A stretch of DNA of 64,000 nucleotides, taken from the NCBI RefSeq assembly GCF_029338175.1, contig NZ_CP119862.1:124001-188000 (forward strand). The letters are read 5' to 3'. A model generated the notes under the pieces. It ran no database searches. It was not told where the DNA came from and saw only the letters and a list, made by a program, of their open reading frames with translations. Source of the stretch: Citrobacter enshiensis (GTDB taxonomy: Bacteria > Pseudomonadota > Gammaproteobacteria > Enterobacterales > Enterobacteriaceae). Of this stretch, positions 28,796 to 39,437 are shown one piece after another. The stretch's first letter is position 1. Each line of letters starts with the position of its first letter. The translations under genes were made by a program, and so were the position numbers.

Positions 28796-29707
28796 ATGCA
28801 AAAGTTTGATACCAGGACCTTCCAGGGCTTGATCCTGACCTTACAGGATTACTGGGCTCGCCAGGGCTGCACCATTGTTCAACCATTGGACATGGAAGTC
28901 GGCGCGGGGACTTCTCACCCAATGACTTGCCTGCGTGCGCTGGGGCCAGAGCCGATGGCGACTGCCTACGTGCAGCCTTCCCGTCGTCCGACCGATGGCC
29001 GCTACGGCGAAAACCCGAACCGTTTACAGCACTACTATCAGTTCCAGGTGGTCATCAAGCCATCTCCGGACAACATTCAGGAGCTGTACCTCGGTTCCCT
29101 GAAAGAGCTGGGAATGGACCCGACCATCCACGACATCCGTTTCGTGGAAGATAACTGGGAAAACCCGACGCTGGGTGCCTGGGGTCTGGGCTGGGAAGTG
29201 TGGCTGAACGGGATGGAAGTGACTCAGTTCACTTACTTCCAGCAGGTGGGCGGTCTGGAGTGTAAACCGGTTACCGGCGAAATCACCTACGGTCTGGAAC
29301 GTCTGGCGATGTACATTCAGGGCGTAGACAGCGTTTACGACCTGGTCTGGAGCGACGGCCCGCTGGGTAAAACCACCTACGGCGACGTGTTCCATCAGAA
29401 CGAAGTGGAGCAATCCACCTATAACTTCGAATACGCGGACGTGGACTTCCTGTTCTCCTGCTTCGAGCAGTATGAGAAAGAAGCTCAACAGCTGCTGGCG
29501 CTGGAAAACCCACTGCCGCTGCCAGCCTACGAGCGTATTCTGAAAGCCGCTCACAGCTTCAACCTGCTGGATGCGCGTAAAGCCATCTCCGTCACCGAGC
29601 GTCAGCGCTATATTCTGCGCATTCGCACCCTGACCAAAGCAGTGGCAGAAGCTTATTATGCTTCCCGTGAGGCCCTTGGCTTCCCGATGTGCAACAAAGA
29701 CAAGTAA
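28796..29707 (+). CDS. glyQ: Glycyl-tRNA synthetase alpha subunit
   Basis: GlyQ is the 303-residue catalytic subunit of the alpha2-beta2 class II glycyl-tRNA synthetase. It begins [20 protein letters not shown] and includes motif regions such as [22 protein letters not shown] and [13 protein letters not shown]. It is essential and nearly invariant with E. coli. It forms an operon with glyS, nine bases downstream. Confidence 0.98.
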   Translation: MQKFDTRTFQGLILTLQDYWARQGCTIVQPLDMEVGAGTSHPMTCLRALGPEPMATAYVQPSRRPTDGRYGENPNRLQHYYQFQVVIKPSPDNIQELYLGSLKELGMDPTIHDIRFVEDNWENPTLGAWGLGWEVWLNGMEVTQFTYFQQVGGLECKPVTGEITYGLERLAMYIQGVDSVYDLVWSDGPLGKTTYGDVFHQNEVEQSTYNFEYADVDFLFSCFEQYEKEAQQLLALENPLPLPAYERILKAAHSFNLLDARKAISVTERQRYILRIRTLTKAVAEAYYASREALGFPMCNKDK

Positions 29708-29716
29708 GAGGCGGCC

Positions 29717-31786
29717 ATGTCTGAGAAAACTTTTCTGGTGGAAATCGGCACTGAAGAGCTGCCACCAAAAGCCCTGCGCAGCCTGGCGGAGTCCTTTGCT
29801 GCGAACTTTACCGCGGAGCTGGATAACGCCGGCCTCGCACACGGCAACGTTGAGTGGTTTGCTGCTCCGCGTCGTCTGGCGCTGAAAGTCGCGAATCTGG
29901 CTGAATCACAGGCAGACCGCGAAGTTGAAAAACGCGGCCCGGCGATTGCCCAGGCGTTCGACGCCGAAGGCAAACCGAGCAAAGCGGCAGAAGGCTGGGC
30001 ACGTGGCTGCGGGATCACCGTTGACCAGGCCGAGCGTCTGACCACCGACAAAGGTGAATGGCTGCTGTATCGCGCCCACGTGAAGGGCGAAAGCACCGAA
30101 GCGCTGGTACCGAACATGGTGGCAACTTCGCTGGCGAAACTGCCGATCCCTAAACTGATGCGCTGGGGAGCAAGCGACGTCCACTTCGTGCGTCCGGTAC
30201 ATACCGTGACTCTGCTGCTGGGCGATAACGTCATTCCGGCAACCATTCTGGGCATTCAGTCCGATCGCGTGATTCGCGGCCACCGCTTTATGGGCGAGCC
30301 GGAATTCACCATCGACAACGCCGATCAGTATCCTGAAATTCTGCGTGAGCGCGGCAAAGTCATCGCGGATTACGAAGAACGTAAGGCGAAAATTAAAGCG
30401 GACGCGGAAGAAGCAGCACGTAAGATTGGCGGTAACGCTGACCTGAGCGAAAGCCTGCTGGAAGAAGTGACCTCGCTGGTGGAATGGCCAGTGGTGCTGA
30501 CGGCGAAATTCGAAGAAAAATTCCTCGCGGTGCCGTCTGAAGCTCTGGTGCACACTATGAAAGGTGACCAGAAGTACTTCCCGGTTTACGCGAACGACGG
30601 CAAACTGCTGCCGAACTTTATCTTCGTCTCCAACATCGAGTCTAAAGATCCGATTCAGATCATTTCCGGTAACGAGAAAGTGGTGCGTCCGCGTCTGGCG
30701 GATGCCGAATTCTTCTTCAACACCGACCGTAAAAAACGTCTGGAAGATCATCTGCCGCGTCTGCAAACCGTGCTGTTCCAACAGCAACTGGGTACGCTGC
30801 GTGACAAGACTGACCGTATTCAGGCGCTGGCAGGCTGGATTGCCGGACAGATTGGCGCTGACGTAAACCACGCGACCCGCGCGGGCCTGCTGTCTAAGTG
30901 CGACCTGATGACCAACATGGTCTTCGAGTTCACCGACACCCAGGGCGTGATGGGCATGCACTACGCGCGTCACGACGGCGAAGCGGAAGATGTGGCCGTG
31001 GCGCTGAACGAGCAGTATCAGCCGCGTTTCGCGGGTGATGACCTGCCGTCAAACCCGGTGGCGTGTGCCGTGGCGATTGCCGACAAGATGGACACCCTGG
31101 CGGGCATCTTCGGTATCGGTCAGCATCCGAAAGGCGACAAAGACCCGTTTGCGTTGCGTCGTGCTGCGCTCGGCGTGCTGCGTATCATCGTTGAGAAGAA
31201 CCTGAATCTCGATCTGCAGACTTTGACCGAAGAAGCGGTGCGTCTGTACGGCGACAAGCTGACGAACGCCAACGTGGTGGATGACGTTATCGACTTTATG
31301 CTGGGCCGTTTCCGCGCCTGGTATCAGGACGAAGGCTACACCGTCGACACCATTCAGGCTGTGCTGGCGCGTCGTCCGACCCGTCCGGCAGATTTTGATG
31401 CGCGTATGAAGGCGGTTTCGCACTTCCGTACTCTGGACGCTGCGTTAGCGTTGGCTGCCGCGAACAAGCGTGTTTCTAACATTCTGGCGAAATCTGACGA
31501 AACGCTGAACGGGCGTGTGAACGCCGCGACGCTGAAAGAGCCGGAAGAGATCGCGCTGGCCATGCAGGTTGTGGTGCTGCGTGACAAGCTGGAGCCGTTC
31601 TTCGCTGAAGGCCGCTATCAGGAAGCGCTGGTTGAACTGGCTGAACTGCGTGAGCCAGTGGATGCCTTCTTCGAGAAAGTGATGGTGAACGTCGAGGATA
31701 AAGACCTGCGTATTAACCGTCTCTCTATGCTCGAAAAACTGCGTGAACTGTTCCTGCGCGTCGCGGATATTTCGCTGCTGCAGTAA
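29717..31786 (+). CDS. glyS: Glycyl-tRNA synthetase beta subunit
   Basis: GlyS is the 689-residue beta subunit, which binds tRNA-Gly and contains an HD-like domain and a C-terminal anticodon-binding domain of the ArgRS type (DALR, with [15 protein letters not shown] at the end). The start [20 protein letters not shown] is the family hallmark. GAGG lies just upstream of the ATG. A strong terminator follows. Confidence 0.98.
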   Translation: MSEKTFLVEIGTEELPPKALRSLAESFAANFTAELDNAGLAHGNVEWFAAPRRLALKVANLAESQADREVEKRGPAIAQAFDAEGKPSKAAEGWARGCGITVDQAERLTTDKGEWLLYRAHVKGESTEALVPNMVATSLAKLPIPKLMRWGASDVHFVRPVHTVTLLLGDNVIPATILGIQSDRVIRGHRFMGEPEFTIDNADQYPEILRERGKVIADYEERKAKIKADAEEAARKIGGNADLSESLLEEVTSLVEWPVVLTAKFEEKFLAVPSEALVHTMKGDQKYFPVYANDGKLLPNFIFVSNIESKDPIQIISGNEKVVRPRLADAEFFFNTDRKKRLEDHLPRLQTVLFQQQLGTLRDKTDRIQALAGWIAGQIGADVNHATRAGLLSKCDLMTNMVFEFTDTQGVMGMHYARHDGEAEDVAVALNEQYQPRFAGDDLPSNPVACAVAIADKMDTLAGIFGIGQHPKGDKDPFALRRAALGVLRIIVEKNLNLDLQTLTEEAVRLYGDKLTNANVVDDVIDFMLGRFRAWYQDEGYTVDTIQAVLARRPTRPADFDARMKAVSHFRTLDAALALAAANKRVSNILAKSDETLNGRVNAATLKEPEEIALAMQVVVLRDKLEPFFAEGRYQEALVELAELREPVDAFFEKVMVNVEDKDLRINRLSMLEKLRELFLRVADISLLQ

Positions 31787-31802
31787 GCATTCGCTCTGAT
31801 GC

Positions 31803-31832
31803 AAAAAAACCTGCCATTTGGCAGGTTTTTTT
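31803..31832 (+). terminator. Terminator after glyS
   Basis: AAACCTGCCA / TGGCAGGTTT stem with a T7 tail, preceded by A7, so it can act for both glyS and the convergent cueP. Confidence 0.9.
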
Positions 31833-31843
31833 ATGCCTGAAAG

Positions 31844-32383
31844 TTAGCGCAGGTGCAACGAAGTCAGGCAGGTTTGGCTGTCATCCGTTGTCTTAATAGG
31901 ATGAACCGCTTTCTTGCCGTTGTAGCTCACTTCAATGGAACCTTCCATATTGCGTGGCAGCCACACGCCGACAAAACCATTCTGATAGCTTTTCATCTCT
32001 TTTTGGACGACAACATCACCCTTGTTATCCGTCACTTTCACATTGAATGTCGTGTTCGGCATCTCTCCCCGACAGCCGGAAAGGCTGTGGTTAAAGCAGG
32101 GATGAGTTTGCTGTTCATAAGGCGCAAAGGAGAGATAGAACTTATCACCCAGCGGCAACGCCCAGGTCTGGTCCCCGTCCGATAACTTCAGCTCGGTACT
32201 GGTTATGGATGCAGAGTAAGGCAGAGGGCGGTTTTGCGGAGACTGATCAATGGTTTCGACGATCTGTTCAACGGATTTACCGGCAAGCCCATGCTCTGCA
32301 AGGAATGTGGATTCTGGCGTCGCGGCGAATGCGGCGCTGCTGGTGAGTAATCCCAGGCATAACAAGAGTGAGGATTTCGGCAT
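31844..32383 (-). CDS. cueP: Periplasmic copper-binding protein CueP
   Basis: This 179-residue precursor has a signal peptide (MPKSSLLLCLGLLTSSAAFA). The three cysteines that bind copper in Salmonella CueP are at the same numbers here: C96 and C104 in CFNHSLSGC and C172 near the C-terminus. CueP stores copper in the periplasm and supplies it to superoxide dismutase SodCII in Salmonella. The position between glyS and cspA also matches Salmonella; E. coli K-12 lacks the gene. The promoter upstream has the long spacer of MerR-type metal regulators, so control by CueR (or a GolS-like protein) is likely. Confidence 0.93.
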   Translation of the reverse strand: MPKSSLLLCLGLLTSSAAFAATPESTFLAEHGLAGKSVEQIVETIDQSPQNRPLPYSASITSTELKLSDGDQTWALPLGDKFYLSFAPYEQQTHPCFNHSLSGCRGEMPNTTFNVKVTDNKGDVVVQKEMKSYQNGFVGVWLPRNMEGSIEVSYNGKKAVHPIKTTDDSQTCLTSLHLR

Positions 32384-32415
32384 AGCTTCAATTCCATGTG
32401 AAAAACAGGGATTTC

Positions 32416-32446
32416 ACTATAATGCTTGCCCTAAGGGGAGGGTCAA
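32416..32446 (-). promoter_or_regulatory. MerR-type (CueR/GolS-like) promoter of cueP
   Basis: On the minus strand, -35 TTGACC (32441-32446) and -10 TATAGT (32416-32421) are separated by 19 bases, the overlong spacer used by MerR-family activators. The spacer holds an imperfect dyad with CTCCCCTTAGGGCAAG, close to CueR/GolS operators. It lies about 33 bases before cueP. Confidence 0.75.
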
Positions 32447-32503
32447 AGGTTACGCAGGTAAAGTAATGCAAAGACGGGTGAGAGAAGGACTGTGGGATTC
32501 AGA

Positions 32504-32532
32504 TAAAAAAATCCCCGCCATCTGGCAGGGAT
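32504..32532 (-). terminator. Terminator after cspA
   Basis: On the minus strand, ATCCCTGCCA / TGGCGGGGAT forms a stem followed by T7. Confidence 0.85.
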
Positions 32533-32555
32533 CTTGAATTCTGAGCTTTTTAAGC

Positions 32556-32768
32556 TTACAGGCTGGTTACGTTGCCAGCTGCCGGGCCTTTAGCGCCGCT
32601 TTCGATGGTGAAGGAAACTTTCTGACCTTCATCCAGAGATTTGTAACCTTCGTTCTGGATAGCAGAGAAGTGTACGAACACGTCTTTAGAGCCATCGTCA
32701 GGAGTGATGAAGCCGAAGCCTTTATCAGCGTTGAACCATTTTACGATACCAGTCATTTTACCGGACAT
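32556..32768 (-). CDS. cspA: Major cold-shock protein CspA
   Basis: This 70-residue single cold-shock domain differs from E. coli CspA in about one residue. RNP1 (KGFGFI) and RNP2 (VFVHF) are present. It binds single-stranded RNA and melts secondary structure after a temperature drop. A leader of about 162 nt with cold box and the usual promoter lies upstream. Confidence 0.99.
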   Translation of the reverse strand: MSGKMTGIVKWFNADKGFGFITPDDGSKDVFVHFSAIQNEGYKSLDEGQKVSFTIESGAKGPAAGNVTSL

Positions 32769-32966
32769 AGTGTATTACCTTTTAAAAAATAAGTTTGCCT
32801 TTCGGCGATATGGCGTGCTTTACAGATTTTTTAAGCGTTAAGGAAATGCGCACTACGAGGGGTATCAACGATAACTCTTGAAGGGGACTTGCCTTACTAA
32901 ACTGCTTTAATGGTCTGTACGTCAAACCGTTGAGTGCATTAACTCATGTAATGCGTATTGATGCAA
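32769..32966 (-). promoter_or_regulatory. cspA promoter and thermosensing 5' leader
   Basis: -35 TTGCAT (32961-32966), 17-base spacer and -10 GTTAAT (32938-32943) precede an mRNA start near 32930, inferred by matching the E. coli transcript start. The leader of about 162 nt begins ACGGTTTGACG and contains the cold box TGACGTACAGA (32914-32924). In E. coli this leader refolds in the cold and allows cspA translation. Confidence 0.88.
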
Positions 32967-33046
32967 CTTTTATTTTCTCTTTTTGGAAACTAAGCGGGAA
33001 AACGGTCCCGATGCAGGACCGTTAAGTGAGGGAGTTTGCAGGTCGC

Positions 33047-33337
33047 TCACTCCATCAATTGCTTACTTAATCTCGGGTTCGCCTGGATGAGACGCATCAG
33101 TTTTAACTCGGTGGCAGAAGGCTTTACGCGTTTTGACTCCCACTCTTGCACCGTAGCAACTGTCACGCCCAACGCTCTGGCGAACTCATCTGTTTGCAAC
33201 CCGGTTCCTCTTCGCAGTTGTTCAAATTCGGTGAAGGGATTGGGCTTATGTGTCAGGGTAATCTTTTGATATTCATCTTTAAAAACAATCTGTTCCAGAC
33301 TGCTCAGCAGCTCAAGCATGGGTTCTTTGTATTCCAT
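33047..33337 (-). CDS. yiaG: HTH-type regulator YiaG
   Basis: This 96-residue protein has a Cro/CI-type helix-turn-helix (about 42-90: LRRGTGLQTDEFARALGVTVATVQEWESKRVKPS), a form often seen in antitoxin-like regulators. It is similar to E. coli YiaG and is at the same place upstream of cspA. AGGAG lies before the ATG. No toxin partner is adjacent. Targets are unknown. Confidence 0.92.
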   Translation of the reverse strand: MEYKEPMLELLSSLEQIVFKDEYQKITLTHKPNPFTEFEQLRRGTGLQTDEFARALGVTVATVQEWESKRVKPSATELKLMRLIQANPRLSKQLME

Positions 33338-33764
33338 TGATAACTCCTATAAATCACACAGCGGGATCGTGAATTTCATCGAAGCCCATTAAGAATAGTC
33401 GGGATAACTAGAGCGGGGAGAAAGATGCAGGATGTTTTCCCGAAATGGATTCGTTTCAGCAAAAGTCCGGCGCGGATCAGCCATTTTCTAATGGCCTGAT
33501 ATCGGTTGAGATATACGAAGGATCAGGAGGATTTGTAAAGATTACGAAATTCTTACTATATCGCGACGGTGGGGTGGGGAGCAGGTTCCCGACGGCACAG
33601 GATCCGGCTTTCAGCGTCTCGTTGTAGTGAAGCCTTCACTTGTGTAATTTTCCGCTACAAGATTACGTGGAAAGGGTATCTTGCAAGCCTGACCTGGACT
33701 ATCCTTGTCAGCGTCAGGCACGCGGGTGTCGTTGTGCGCATTTATGGGTGAAAGGAGTATTAAA
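33338..33764. other. 427-bp gap between yiaG and yiaF, no recognised gene
   Basis: No protein of a known family, no RNA gene and no clear repeat is seen. It must hold the yiaG promoter and the yiaF promoter; the end of the gap has the yiaF ribosome site AAGGAG. E. coli K-12 carries hokA on the other side of cspA from yiaG; nothing like a Hok peptide is present here. Confidence 0.5.
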
Positions 33765-34475
33765 ATGGCGACAGGTAAGTCCTGCTCTCGCTGGTTTGCG
33801 CCTGTTGTGGCGTTATTGATGGTAGTTAGCCTGAGCGGGTGTTTTGATAAAGAAGGCGATCAGCGCAAAGCGTTTATCGATTTCCTGCAGAATACTGCAA
33901 TGCGTAGCGGGGAACGTTTGCCGACGCTGACCGCCGATCAGAAAAAACAGTTTGGTCCCTTTGTTTCTGATTACGCCATTCTGTATGGCTTTTCGCAGCA
34001 GGTAAATCAGGCGATGGACTCGGGTCTGCGTCCGGTTGTTGATAGCGTCAATGCAATCCGCGTACCTCAGGATTACTTAACCCAACGTGAACCGCTGCGT
34101 CAGGCAAATGGTTCATTAGGTGTTCTTGCCCAGCAGTTGCAGAATGCAAAATTGCAGGCAGATGCTGCGCATGGCGCGCTGAAGCAGGCTGACGATCTGA
34201 AACCTGTTTTTGATAAGGTTTACAGCAAAGTCGTTTCCGCACCGGCAGATGCGTTACAGCCGCTGATCCCAGCCGCGCAAATTTTTACGCAGCAGCTGGT
34301 ACAGGTCGGCGATTTTGTGGCGCAGCAAGAAGCGCAGGTGAGCTTTGTGGCGAACGGCATTCAGTTCCCTACATCTCAACAAGCCAGCCAGTACAATACG
34401 CTGATTGGCCCGCTGGCATCCCAGCATCAGGCATTTACTCAGGCCTGGACGGCTGCGGTGAACGCGACCGAATAA
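33765..34475 (+). CDS. yiaF: Lipoprotein YiaF (DUF3053)
   Basis: This is a 236-residue lipoprotein precursor from the ATG at 33765 (AAGGAG seven bases upstream); a longer frame from 33705 lacks a ribosome site. The lipobox is LSGC with the acylated Cys at 26. The mature part is Gln/Ala-rich and mostly helical. Sequence and length match E. coli YiaF. The function is unknown. It is followed by a strong bidirectional terminator shared with ghrB. Confidence 0.93.
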   Translation: MATGKSCSRWFAPVVALLMVVSLSGCFDKEGDQRKAFIDFLQNTAMRSGERLPTLTADQKKQFGPFVSDYAILYGFSQQVNQAMDSGLRPVVDSVNAIRVPQDYLTQREPLRQANGSLGVLAQQLQNAKLQADAAHGALKQADDLKPVFDKVYSKVVSAPADALQPLIPAAQIFTQQLVQVGDFVAQQEAQVSFVANGIQFPTSQQASQYNTLIGPLASQHQAFTQAWTAAVNATE

Positions 34476-34519
34476 ACGATTAATGTCCGAGAGGATCGGG
34501 CATTGAACCCGTTGATATG

Positions 34520-34551
34520 AAAAAGAGGCGAGCGATTCGCCTCTTTTTTTT
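34520..34551. terminator. Bidirectional terminator between yiaF and ghrB
   Basis: AAAGAGGCGA / TCGCCTCTTT stem with a T8 tail on the plus strand and an A/T tail on the other side. Confidence 0.9.
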
Positions 34552-34561
34552 CACTATGTTC

Positions 34562-35539
34562 TCACTGCCTTGCGACTTGCGGGTTAACGCAATTCTTCTC
34601 TACCTTGCCTTGCAGCGCATCGATTAAATTATCCACCGCGCAGGCGGCCATGTTATAGCGCGTCTCATGGGTCGCCGATCCGATGTGCGGCACTGCCACC
34701 ACGTTTGACAGAGACAATAACGGTGAGTCCACCGGCAACGGCTCTTGCTCAAACACATCCAGACCTGCAGCATGAATCACGCCGTTTTGCAGGGCGGCAA
34801 TCAGCGCGTTTTCATCGACAACCGGGCCACGCCCCGCGTTGATGAAAATGGTGGAAGACTTCATTTTGGCAAATTGCTCTGCACCAAACAGATGATGCGT
34901 TTCTTCTGTTAGCGGCAGGATCAGGCAAACAAAATCAGATTCCTGTAACAGCGTGTCGAGGTCGCAATAGCGCGCGTTAAAACGATCCTCCGCCTCCTGA
35001 TGGCGGCGGCGCGCGTTATAGAGAACCGGCATGTTAAAGCCGAAATGGGCACGTTGCGCCAGCGCCAGGCCAATGCGGCCCATGCCGACGATCCCCACTG
35101 TTTTGTGGTGGACATCGGTACCAAACCAATCCGATTCAATATTTTTCGTCCATTCGCCCGCCTTCACGCGCTCTGCGACGTCCACCACGCGGCGTGCTGT
35201 ACTCAGGATCAGCGCCATCACCGTATCGGCAACGGTTTCTGTCAGCACGGTGGGCGTGTGCATCAGCAGTACATTGCGCGCATTCAGGGCATCCACATCA
35301 AAATTGTCATAGCCTACCGAGATGGTGGATGTTGCGCGCAGTTGCGGCATCTTCTCCAGCAATGTGCTATTGACGGTTTCACTGGAGCCCAGCAGGCCTT
35401 CTGCCGTGGCAAAGGCTTTGGCGTGTTGTTCTACCGTCTCCGGGCGCAGGTTCGGCACCTGCGTAACGATGAAGTGTGCTTCCAGGCGATGCAGTAAATC
35501 GTCAGGCAACGCTTTGTAGAGAATAATGGACGGCTTCAT
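34562..35539 (-). CDS. ghrB: Glyoxylate/hydroxypyruvate reductase B
   Basis: This 325-residue D-2-hydroxyacid dehydrogenase matches E. coli GhrB (TkrA/YiaE). It has the Rossmann motif GMGRIG (152-157) and the catalytic set R237 (NAGRGP), E266 and H285 ([10 protein letters not shown]). It reduces glyoxylate, hydroxypyruvate and 2-ketogluconate with NADPH. It is transcribed alone, away from yiaD. Confidence 0.97.
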   Translation of the reverse strand: MKPSIILYKALPDDLLHRLEAHFIVTQVPNLRPETVEQHAKAFATAEGLLGSSETVNSTLLEKMPQLRATSTISVGYDNFDVDALNARNVLLMHTPTVLTETVADTVMALILSTARRVVDVAERVKAGEWTKNIESDWFGTDVHHKTVGIVGMGRIGLALAQRAHFGFNMPVLYNARRRHQEAEDRFNARYCDLDTLLQESDFVCLILPLTEETHHLFGAEQFAKMKSSTIFINAGRGPVVDENALIAALQNGVIHAAGLDVFEQEPLPVDSPLLSLSNVVAVPHIGSATHETRYNMAACAVDNLIDALQGKVEKNCVNPQVARQ

Positions 35540-35874
35540 GCAAATCTCCGTGAGTTAAAATTTACGCGTGGCGTGCGCCAACCGGCAGCTGATGATTATT
35601 TGCGGGTTTAACGATTAGAGTTAGCCATACTGGGGTAAAAAGCGCCACCCCCATAAACATGTAAGAGGCGAAGGCGTGCGGCTTTTGCTACGTTGCTGAT
35701 GGTGGGACGCGCTGATGTTGCCACAGGAGATTCCCTCACCTGAAAGAGAGAACACCTTGGCGCGTAAATTTAGCTCATCAAGTATTTTGCCCGGAAGCGC
35801 AACGCTTACCGGGCTTGCGAATGTAGACCCGAGGCCGGACAAGACGCTCGCGCGTCGTTTTCCGGCAACAAAAA
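35540..35874. repeat. Gap between ghrB and yiaD with hairpin and REP element
   Basis: This 335-bp gap has no gene. A stem GCCCGG / CCGGGC (35789-35794 with 35809-35814) and a REP-like palindrome (about 35834-35866, GCCGGACAAGACGC ... CCGGC) lie after the yiaD stop. The rest should hold the ghrB promoter. Nothing else is recognised. Confidence 0.6.
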
Positions 35875-36537
35875 TTACTGAATCGGGCTTAAGGTGATTT
35901 CGACGCGGCGGTTCTGCGCTTTGCCTTCTGCGGTGCTGTTGCTGGCAATTGGGTTTGCCGGGCCCATACCGCTGGTGCGGATACGGTTAGCTTCAACACC
36001 CTGGGTGATCAGCGAACTGGCCACTGAGTCTGCGCGCTGTTGCGACAGACGCATGTTCAGATCCTGGCTACCGGTGCTGTCGGTGTAACCAATGACGTTG
36101 ACTGCCGTTTTATTGTACTCTTTCAGTACCATCGCGACGCCTGTCAGGGTATTTGCACCCGCTGGTTTCAGGGTGGCGCTGCTGCTGTCGAAGGTCACGT
36201 TGTTTGGCATGTTCAGGATGATGTTATCGCCGCTACGCGTCACACTTACGCCTGTTCCCTGCATTTTCTCGCGCAGTTTTGCTTCTTGCGCGTCCATGTA
36301 GTAGCCAATACCACCACCTAATGCAGCTCCCGCCGCTGCGCCAATCAGCGCGCCTTTACCGCGATCCTTCTTGGATGAGGAGAGGGCGCCGACGCCAGCG
36401 CCAACCAGCGTACCAATACCTGCACCAATACCGGCTTTACCCGCTTCGCGCTCACCGGTATATGGGTTTGTTGTGCAGCCAGATACCGCCAGGGCGCCGC
36501 TCACGATGGCAGCAATCATAAATACACGTTTCTTCAT
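35875..36537 (-). CDS. yiaD: OmpA-like lipoprotein YiaD
   Basis: This 220-residue lipoprotein has the lipobox AVSGC (Cys 21), then a glycine-zipper region (about 35-80: GAGIGTLVGAGVGAL, GAAAGAALGGGIGYY), then an OmpA-type peptidoglycan-binding domain (about 110-215) with GYTDSTGSQDLNMRLSQQRADSV. It probably tethers the outer membrane to peptidoglycan. E. coli YiaD has the same build and suppresses a bamB/bamE-type defect when overproduced (family knowledge). Confidence 0.95.
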   Translation of the reverse strand: MKKRVFMIAAIVSGALAVSGCTTNPYTGEREAGKAGIGAGIGTLVGAGVGALSSSKKDRGKGALIGAAAGAALGGGIGYYMDAQEAKLREKMQGTGVSVTRSGDNIILNMPNNVTFDSSSATLKPAGANTLTGVAMVLKEYNKTAVNVIGYTDSTGSQDLNMRLSQQRADSVASSLITQGVEANRIRTSGMGPANPIASNSTAEGKAQNRRVEITLSPIQ

Positions 36538-36694
36538 CTCAATTCCTTAATGACTTTTTATTCTTTACCACAGCGACCGTGGCGATTGATTATGACGCGT
36601 GAACATGAAGAAAATTCCAGGGAAGACTCTTAAATTTGTAAGTAACATTGAACGGAACAATAAAAAAGCCGCCACACCTGCAGGAGCGTCTCAC

Positions 36695-39028
36695 TTGTCC
36701 AACGCATCATCACGCTATTCAGTACTCACTGCTGCTCACTGGGGACCCGTTCTGGTCGAGACGGATGGTAACACCGTCTTTTCGTCCCGTGGAGCATTAC
36801 CTACGTCACATCCTAACTCGCTGCAAACCGTCGTGCGCGATCAGGTACACAGTAAAACCCGGGTCCGTTTCCCGATGGTGCGTAAAGGATTTCTCGCCTC
36901 GCCAGAATGCCCGCAGGGCGTGCGTGGACAGGACGAATTTGTCCGTGTGAGCTGGGATGAGGCGCTGGATCTGATTCACGCGCAGCACAAACGCATTCGC
37001 GACAACTATGGCCCTGCGTCGATTTTCGCCGGTTCATATGGCTGGCGCTCGAACGGCGTACTCCACAAAGCAGCGACGTTGCTGCAGCGGTATATGGCGC
37101 TTGCTGGCGGGTATACCGGGCATCTGGGGGATTATTCTACCGGTGCCGCGCAGGCCATTATGCCGTACGTGGTCGGTGGAAATGAGGTCTATCAGCAGCA
37201 AACCAGTTGGCCGATGATTCTGGAACACAGCGATGTGGTGGTGTTATGGAGCGCTAACCCGCTGAATACGCTTAAAATTGCGTGGAATGCGTCGGATGAA
37301 CAGGGCATTGCGTATTTTGACGCGCTGCGTAAAAGCGGTAAACGACTGATCTGCATCGATCCTATGCGATCGGAAAGCGTCGATTTCTTTGGCGAAAAAA
37401 TGGAGTGGATCGCTCCGCATATGGGCACGGATGTCGCACTGATGCTGGGCATTGCGCATACGCTGGTCGAAAACGGCTGGCATGATGAAGCTTTTCTGGC
37501 GCGCTGTACGACCGGATATGAGATATTCGCCGACTACCTGCTGGGCGTGAGCGACGGGACAGCGAAGACGGCGGAGTGGGCTGCAGAAATTTGTGGCGTA
37601 TCGGCAGTAAACATTCGCGAACTGGCCGCGATATTTCATCAAAACACCACTATGTTGATGGCCGGTTGGGGCATGCAGCGTCAGCAATTTGGCGAGCAAA
37701 AACACTGGATGATCGTCACGCTTGCCGCCATGCTTGGGCAGATTGGCACGCCCGGCGGCGGTTTTGGTCTTTCTTATCACTTTGCCAATGGCGGTAACCC
37801 GACGCGCCGCGCGGCGGTACTGGCCTCCATGCAAGGGAGCCTCAAGGGCGGTACCGATGCGGTGGATAAAATTCCGGTAGCGCGCATTGTGGAAGCGCTT
37901 GAGAACCCCGGCGGGTTTTACCAGCATAACGGCATGGACCGTCACTTCCCGGACATCCGCTTTGTCTGGTGGGCGGGCGGGGCGAACTTTACCCATCACC
38001 AGGATACCAATCGCCTGATTCAGGCCTGGCAAAAGCCGGAGCTGGTGGTGATCTCCGAATGTTTCTGGACGGCGGCGGCAAAGCACGCGGATATTGTGTT
38101 GCCTGCCACGACCTCCTTTGAACGCAACGATTTAACCATGACCGGGGATTACAGCAACCAGCACCTGGTGCCCATGAAGCAGGTTGTGCCGCCGCGTGAT
38201 GAAGCACGCAATGATTTTGATGTGTTTGCCGCGTTGTGCGAGCGCTGGGAAGCGGGCGGCCATGCGCGTTTCACCGAAGGGAAAAGCGAGCTGGAGTGGC
38301 TGGAGACCTTTTACAACATTGCCGGGAAACGCGGCGCCAGTCAGCAGGTAACGCTGCCCCCATTTGCATCGTTCTGGGCCGAGAACACTTTCATTGAAAT
38401 GGCGGAACACCCGGCCAATGCGCAGTTTGTTCGCTTCGCCGATTTTCGTCGTGATCCCAAGGCAAATCCGCTAAAAACGGACAGCGGCAAAATCGAGATC
38501 TACTCCAGGCGAATTGCCAGTTACGGTTATGCCGATTGTCCGGGACATCCGACGTGGCTGGCGCCGGACGAATGGCACGGTAACGCCGACGCGGATCAAC
38601 TGCAGGTTTTGTCAGCGCATCCTGCGCATCGCTTACACAGCCAGCTCAACTACAGCGCACTGCGCGAGCAGTACGCGGTGGCCGGGCGCGAGCCGATCAC
38701 ACTGCATCCACGGGATGCTCAGGCGCGGGGCATTGCCGATGGCGATACGGTGCGGGTCTGGAATGCGCGTGGACAAATCCTTGCGGGTGCGGTGGTCACG
38801 GAAGGGATTAAGCCTGGCGTTATTTGCATTCACGAAGGCGCGTGGCCAGACCTGGATAATACCGTCGGGGGAATGTGCAAAAATGGCGCGGTCAACGTGT
38901 TGACCAAAGATCTCCCCAGCTCGCGGCTGGGGAATGGTTGTGCAGGAAACACCGCACTGGCGTGGGTGGAGAAGTACACCGGTCCGGCGTTGACGCTTAC
39001 AGCGTTTGATCCGCCCGCCAACTCATGA
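36695..39028 (+). CDS. bisC: Biotin sulfoxide reductase BisC
   Basis: BisC is a cytoplasmic molybdopterin enzyme of the DMSO reductase family that reduces biotin-d-sulfoxide and methionine-S-sulfoxide. I choose a TTG start at 36695: AGGAG lies eight bases upstream and the product is then 777 residues, the length of E. coli BisC, with N-terminus [16 protein letters not shown]. An ATG at 36599 would add 32 residues without homology or ribosome site. There is no twin-arginine signal and no N-terminal Fe-S cysteine motif, as expected. Mo-bis-MGD-binding stretches such as [12 protein letters not shown] and [19 protein letters not shown]-like motifs are present. The stop overlaps convergent yiaC by 32 bases. 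Confidence 0.95.
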   Translation: MSNASSRYSVLTAAHWGPVLVETDGNTVFSSRGALPTSHPNSLQTVVRDQVHSKTRVRFPMVRKGFLASPECPQGVRGQDEFVRVSWDEALDLIHAQHKRIRDNYGPASIFAGSYGWRSNGVLHKAATLLQRYMALAGGYTGHLGDYSTGAAQAIMPYVVGGNEVYQQQTSWPMILEHSDVVVLWSANPLNTLKIAWNASDEQGIAYFDALRKSGKRLICIDPMRSESVDFFGEKMEWIAPHMGTDVALMLGIAHTLVENGWHDEAFLARCTTGYEIFADYLLGVSDGTAKTAEWAAEICGVSAVNIRELAAIFHQNTTMLMAGWGMQRQQFGEQKHWMIVTLAAMLGQIGTPGGGFGLSYHFANGGNPTRRAAVLASMQGSLKGGTDAVDKIPVARIVEALENPGGFYQHNGMDRHFPDIRFVWWAGGANFTHHQDTNRLIQAWQKPELVVISECFWTAAAKHADIVLPATTSFERNDLTMTGDYSNQHLVPMKQVVPPRDEARNDFDVFAALCERWEAGGHARFTEGKSELEWLETFYNIAGKRGASQQVTLPPFASFWAENTFIEMAEHPANAQFVRFADFRRDPKANPLKTDSGKIEIYSRRIASYGYADCPGHPTWLAPDEWHGNADADQLQVLSAHPAHRLHSQLNYSALREQYAVAGREPITLHPRDAQARGIADGDTVRVWNARGQILAGAVVTEGIKPGVICIHEGAWPDLDNTVGGMCKNGAVNVLTKDLPSSRLGNGCAGNTALAWVEKYTGPALTLTAFDPPANS

Positions 39029-39437
39029 TCCAGGTCGGATGCTGGGTATCTTCCTGCCATGCGCTGTCTTCAATACGAAAACCCATCGCATGGTAGAAAT
39101 TCACGGCAGACTGATTTTTCTGGTAGACCTCCAGACTGAGAACCGGAAAGCGCTGTTGAACGAACTGGACCAGCGCTTTACCGATCCCGCTTCTGATGGC
39201 CTCTGGCGCGACAAACAGCGCGCCCAGAAATCTCGCCTCCATGACGCTGGCGAAACCTTTCAGAATACCGTCGTCTTCCCATACCCAGGTTTGCGCAGCA
39301 GGCAAATAGACATCCCGCACAATATGCTCGCTCTCATGCCAGTAGCGCGCTTCAATGAACGGGTGGGCGTACAGGGTGCTCTTCATCCATAGCGCCAGTA
39401 GCGACGCCATATCGTTACTCTGAGACTCGCGAATCAT
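38997..39437 (-). CDS. yiaC: GNAT acetyltransferase YiaC
   Basis: This 146-residue GCN5-type N-acetyltransferase matches E. coli YiaC, one of the protein lysine acetyltransferases of that species. The acetyl-CoA loop is visible in [17 protein letters not shown], and the C-terminal catalytic Tyr region in [16 protein letters not shown]. It starts inside the 3' end of tag (23-base overlap), so the two are co-transcribed. Confidence 0.94.
   Translation of the reverse strand: MIRESQSNDMASLLALWMKSTLYAHPFIEARYWHESEHIVRDVYLPAAQTWVWEDDGILKGFASVMEARFLGALFVAPEAIRSGIGKALVQFVQQRFPVLSLEVYQKNQSAVNFYHAMGFRIEDSAWQEDTQHPTWIMSWRADQTL

Noticed and set aside
29906-30973. 355-codon open frame antisense to glyS
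   Set aside because: Shadow frame inside an essential, well-matched gene; no domain is recognisable.
33338-33764. A hok-type toxin as in the K-12 cspA region
   Set aside because: No frame has the Hok peptide pattern.
33705-33764. N-terminal extension of yiaF from an upstream ATG
   Set aside because: No ribosome site, and it would bury the lipoprotein signal; the ATG at 33765 has AAGGAG.
37244-38086. 280-codon open frame antisense to bisC
   Set aside because: Shadow frame; basic composition without recognisable motifs.
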